Assembly: GCA_020050795.1 (NCBI GenBank)
Contig: JAGVKD010000013.1
Coordinates: 1-64,000, forward strand
Source of the DNA: Candidatus Babeliales bacterium
GTDB taxonomy: Bacteria > Babelota > Babeliae > Babelales > Vermiphilaceae
Direction of reading: 5' to 3'
DNA: 64,000 nt
The translations under genes and the position numbers were made by a program. This document shows, piece by piece, positions 62,329-64,000 of the stretch; positions within the stretch are counted from its first letter, which is position 1; every line of letters starts with the position of its first letter. Below the pieces are notes generated by a model. The model was given only the letters and a program-made list of their open reading frames with translations. It was not told the DNA's origin and ran no database searches.

Positions 62329-62718
62329 ATGAAACGCACACTTTTATTTCTCTCACTCATCGCAGCAGTCATCACACCAAGCATCAGCCTATGTATGAAT
62401 AGCGATGAGGCCCCTGAGGATGTTGACGTGACGGTAGCGCAGTATAACGCAGCTTATAGAAAATACGCTAATGTTAATACACAGCACAAAAGTGCTGTCG
62501 CAGCTCGTAAGGCAAAACTAAGTGAACAAGTTGAGATCGTTATAAAATTAAATGAAGAGAGTGACAAGAGTCTCGATGAAAAAGCTGCAATCATAACAGG
62601 TTTAAATCAAGAACTTGCTCCATTATCAGAAACGGTAAAGAGACTTGAAGGCGAAGTTAAACAAGCGGAAGCTGACCTTAAATTGGCTCGCTACAATACC
62701 ATAAATGTGGATTATTAA
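62329..62718 (+). CDS. Small secreted helical protein, MKR family member 2
   Basis: 129 residues from ATG 62329, chosen because its MKRTLL start matches its paralogues and GGAAAA lies 10 bases upstream; ATGs at 62314 and 62323 are alternatives. Signal peptide ends TPSISLCM. The mature part is one long coiled coil (heptads with ETVKRLEGEVKQAEADLKLA near 100-118). AT(C/T)ACACCAAGCA in the signal region is shared with the next genes at DNA level, showing recent tandem duplication. Function unknown. Confidence 0.6.
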   Translation: MKRTLLFLSLIAAVITPSISLCMNSDEAPEDVDVTVAQYNAAYRKYANVNTQHKSAVAARKAKLSEQVEIVIKLNEESDKSLDEKAAIITGLNQELAPLSETVKRLEGEVKQAEADLKLARYNTINVDY

Positions 62719-62726
62719 GGAAACTT

Positions 62727-63062
62727 ATGAAACGCTTATTTATATTTCTTTTTCTCATCGCAGCAGCCATCACACCAAGCACAAGTCTATGTATGTATGG
62801 CCACGAAGAACTCTCTTCAGATGATGATGACACAGCTTCAGAAGAAGTGAAATGCGAGCTCGCTGAAATGGCAGTAGCTGAAGCCAGGAAGGCATACGAT
62901 ACTATTTTTTCGGCACTCATGGCAAAAGAAAGTGAACGAGCCGCAACTCTTGCAAAATTGGATAGCGAAATCGCTCAACTCAAGGCAGGGATTCCTCAAC
63001 TTCTTAGAGATTGGGAGAAGGCGGCAGCTAAATCGAACCGGTTGCAAACGCAGAATAAGTAG
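62727..63062 (+). CDS. Small secreted helical protein, MKR family member 3
   Basis: 111 residues. Signal peptide (MKRLFIFLFLIAAAITPSTS) ending LCM, then a short acidic stretch (EELSSDDDDTASEE) and a helical coiled-coil region. AAGGAAAC precedes the start, which lies 8 bp after the previous stop, so the two are probably cotranscribed. A terminator follows. No function is recognised. Confidence 0.6.
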   Translation: MKRLFIFLFLIAAAITPSTSLCMYGHEELSSDDDDTASEEVKCELAEMAVAEARKAYDTIFSALMAKESERAATLAKLDSEIAQLKAGIPQLLRDWEKAAAKSNRLQTQNK

Positions 63063-63077
63063 CCCAATACATTATGT

Positions 63078-63110
63078 AGCCCCCAGTCGAAATGCCGGGG
63101 GCTTTTTTTA
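63078..63110 (+). terminator. Intrinsic terminator after MKR member 3
   Basis: AGCCCCC and GGGGGCT arms around AGTCGAAATGCC, followed by seven T's. Confidence 0.92.
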
Positions 63111-63137
63111 AACACATTCACAAGTAGGACCTAAAGT

Positions 63138-63647
63138 ATGAAACGTGCCCTTCTCTTTCTCGCACTCATTGCCGCAGCTATCACACCGAACACGAGCTTG
63201 AGCATGAATGATGGACAAAGCGATGCTCTGACAAACGTCAAAAGTGATGTTAAAAAGCAAGTTGTTAAAAAAGCTGTTCGCCGCAAAAAGAAAAAAAAGG
63301 CGACAGTGCCACAGGTAGCAGACACTGCACCGAACACGAGACCAGCTGGGATCTTGGCAGATAAACCACTCGCTGAAACAAAAGAAACTAAGGCACAATT
63401 AATAGCACGCACTGCAGCACTTTCTAAAAGATACCTTAATGTCGCGAAAGAGTATGATGATGCGCTGGCAGCACTCTTGAGAAAACAGGATGACGAAGAA
63501 AGACAACGCGCAATATTTGAAAGAGTAACTCGCGAATTCCGCGAACTTAGAAATTTGGTTGGGATACTTGAGCAAGAGCGTGAAGAAGCAACCGCCGAAT
63601 ATGATAAGGCAAACAATGAACTCTTAGCGTATAACGATAGCGAATAA
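63138..63647 (+). CDS. Small secreted helical protein, MKR family member 4
   Basis: 169 residues. Signal peptide (1 to about 21) ending NTSLSM, then a Lys-rich patch (KAVRRKKKKKATVPQ near 49-63) and a long helical region (about 85-165). GTAGGAC lies upstream. It is the largest of the four paralogues and has its own 5' region after the terminator. The Lys cluster resembles the one in the TPR/RelE protein. The mature part is too variable to assign. Confidence 0.6.
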   Translation: MKRALLFLALIAAAITPNTSLSMNDGQSDALTNVKSDVKKQVVKKAVRRKKKKKATVPQVADTAPNTRPAGILADKPLAETKETKAQLIARTAALSKRYLNVAKEYDDALAALLRKQDDEERQRAIFERVTREFRELRNLVGILEQEREEATAEYDKANNELLAYNDSE

Positions 63648-63669
63648 GATTCTTCAGTCATATTTTTTA

Positions 63670-64000
63670 TCACGAAATTTTTGGCAACTTCACCGCATCT
63701 TTTTCGATATTTTTCCAGAGATCGCCTTTTGCTTTCAGGCGGCGAAATATATTTTTGATCGTAAATTTTTGCGGCGTCACTGATCCTAATTCCTTCCATT
63801 CAATTGGCGCTGCAACCGGCGCTCCTTCTATCGCACGCACGCCATAGGGAGCTACACCCGTTTGCGCAAATGCATTGCGTAGCGTGTCGACGAATATTCG
63901 CTTGCCCCGTTTTGCTTTCGACATTTCGAGCGTCAGTTTGCTTGGAAATTCAGTAACTAATTCTCGTGCGATTGCATGCGCAAAACTTTTCACTTGATCA
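63670..64000 (-). CDS. ligD: LigD-type polymerase/primase domain, C-terminal part
   Basis: The minus-strand frame is open to the window edge (64000), so the N-terminal part lies outside. The visible ~109 residues match the end of the archaeo-eukaryotic primase-like polymerase domain of LigD: a KSFAHAIARELVTEFP helix, LTLEMSKAKRGKRIFVDTLR (the conserved Lys/Arg-rich RIFVD-LRN motif), VAPYGVRA, GAPVAAPIEW and PQKFTIKN. This domain adds nucleotides at DNA ends in bacterial non-homologous end joining. Whether a ligase domain or Ku gene accompanies it cannot be seen. Confidence 0.82.
   Translation of the reverse strand, partial: DQVKSFAHAIARELVTEFPSKLTLEMSKAKRGKRIFVDTLRNAFAQTGVAPYGVRAIEGAPVAAPIEWKELGSVTPQKFTIKNIFRRLKAKGDLWKNIEKDAVKLPKIS

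Overview
The window is compact, gene-dense DNA of moderate-to-low GC from a Gram-negative bacterium. Three predicted outer-membrane beta-barrel proteins end in the C-terminal Phe typical of BAM substrates. Many genes carry signal peptides, including several local paralogue families of small secreted proteins without recognisable domains. The mix of reduced core metabolism, secreted paralogue families, split operons and overlapping genes is most like the host-associated candidate phylum Dependentiae (TM6/Babeliae). That assignment is inference from gene style; no rRNA gene is present to test it.

Layout. 1-2000: small membrane proteins of DoxX/MauE and DUF305 type, possibly linked to metal or redox homeostasis. 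2100-6400: class I fructose-bisphosphate aldolase and two secreted propeller-like paralogues. 6585-9600: an outer-membrane barrel, a membrane coiled-coil protein and three tiny single-span membrane proteins (one only 23 residues). 9723-13114: a pentameric ligand-gated ion channel followed 14 bp later by a secreted fusion of a metallophosphatase-like domain and a type I periplasmic ligand-binding domain. This is the most striking locus. 13111-25000: DEAD-box helicase, hydrolase, acetyltransferase, groEL/groES, a VOC protein with an acidic Cys tail, ribulose-phosphate epimerase, a duplicated secreted gene unit, a second helicase and a SulP transporter. 25105: tRNA-Arg(UCU). 26000-28800: a basic secreted protein, two methyltransferases and a Nudix hydrolase. 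29011-31404: a secreted TPR/Sel1 protein with a C-terminal RelE-type domain, lying between the atpA 3' end and a second copy of that end. 31490-34673: a partial F-type ATP synthase operon (c, b', b, delta, alpha) whose c subunit carries a Na+-type ligand set. 34758-41618: deoxynucleoside kinase, an outer-membrane barrel, RecD2, a degenerate amidase and a GerM-like protein. 41777-48623: a barrel, a tectonin-like propeller, a large MscS-type channel and a RecO-like protein. 48761-55515: PafA-like phosphatase, secreted orphans and an M3 peptidase. 55535-64000: UvrB, a secreted PLD protein, a transaldolase-family enzyme, a 177-bp-repeat surface protein, four small secreted paralogues and the end of a LigD-type polymerase gene.

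How parts work together. Central carbon genes (aldolase, transaldolase family, epimerase), ATP synthase, GroESL and repair genes (UvrB, RecD2, LigD-type polymerase, RecO-like) form a reduced core. Around it are envelope and secreted functions suited to osmotic control, sensing and host interaction. Two accessory genes are each bracketed by about 60-bp direct repeats copied from the edge of a core gene, and at least fifteen secreted proteins share a Met right at the predicted signal-peptidase site. No CRISPR array, insertion sequence, rRNA gene or replication origin was recognised.
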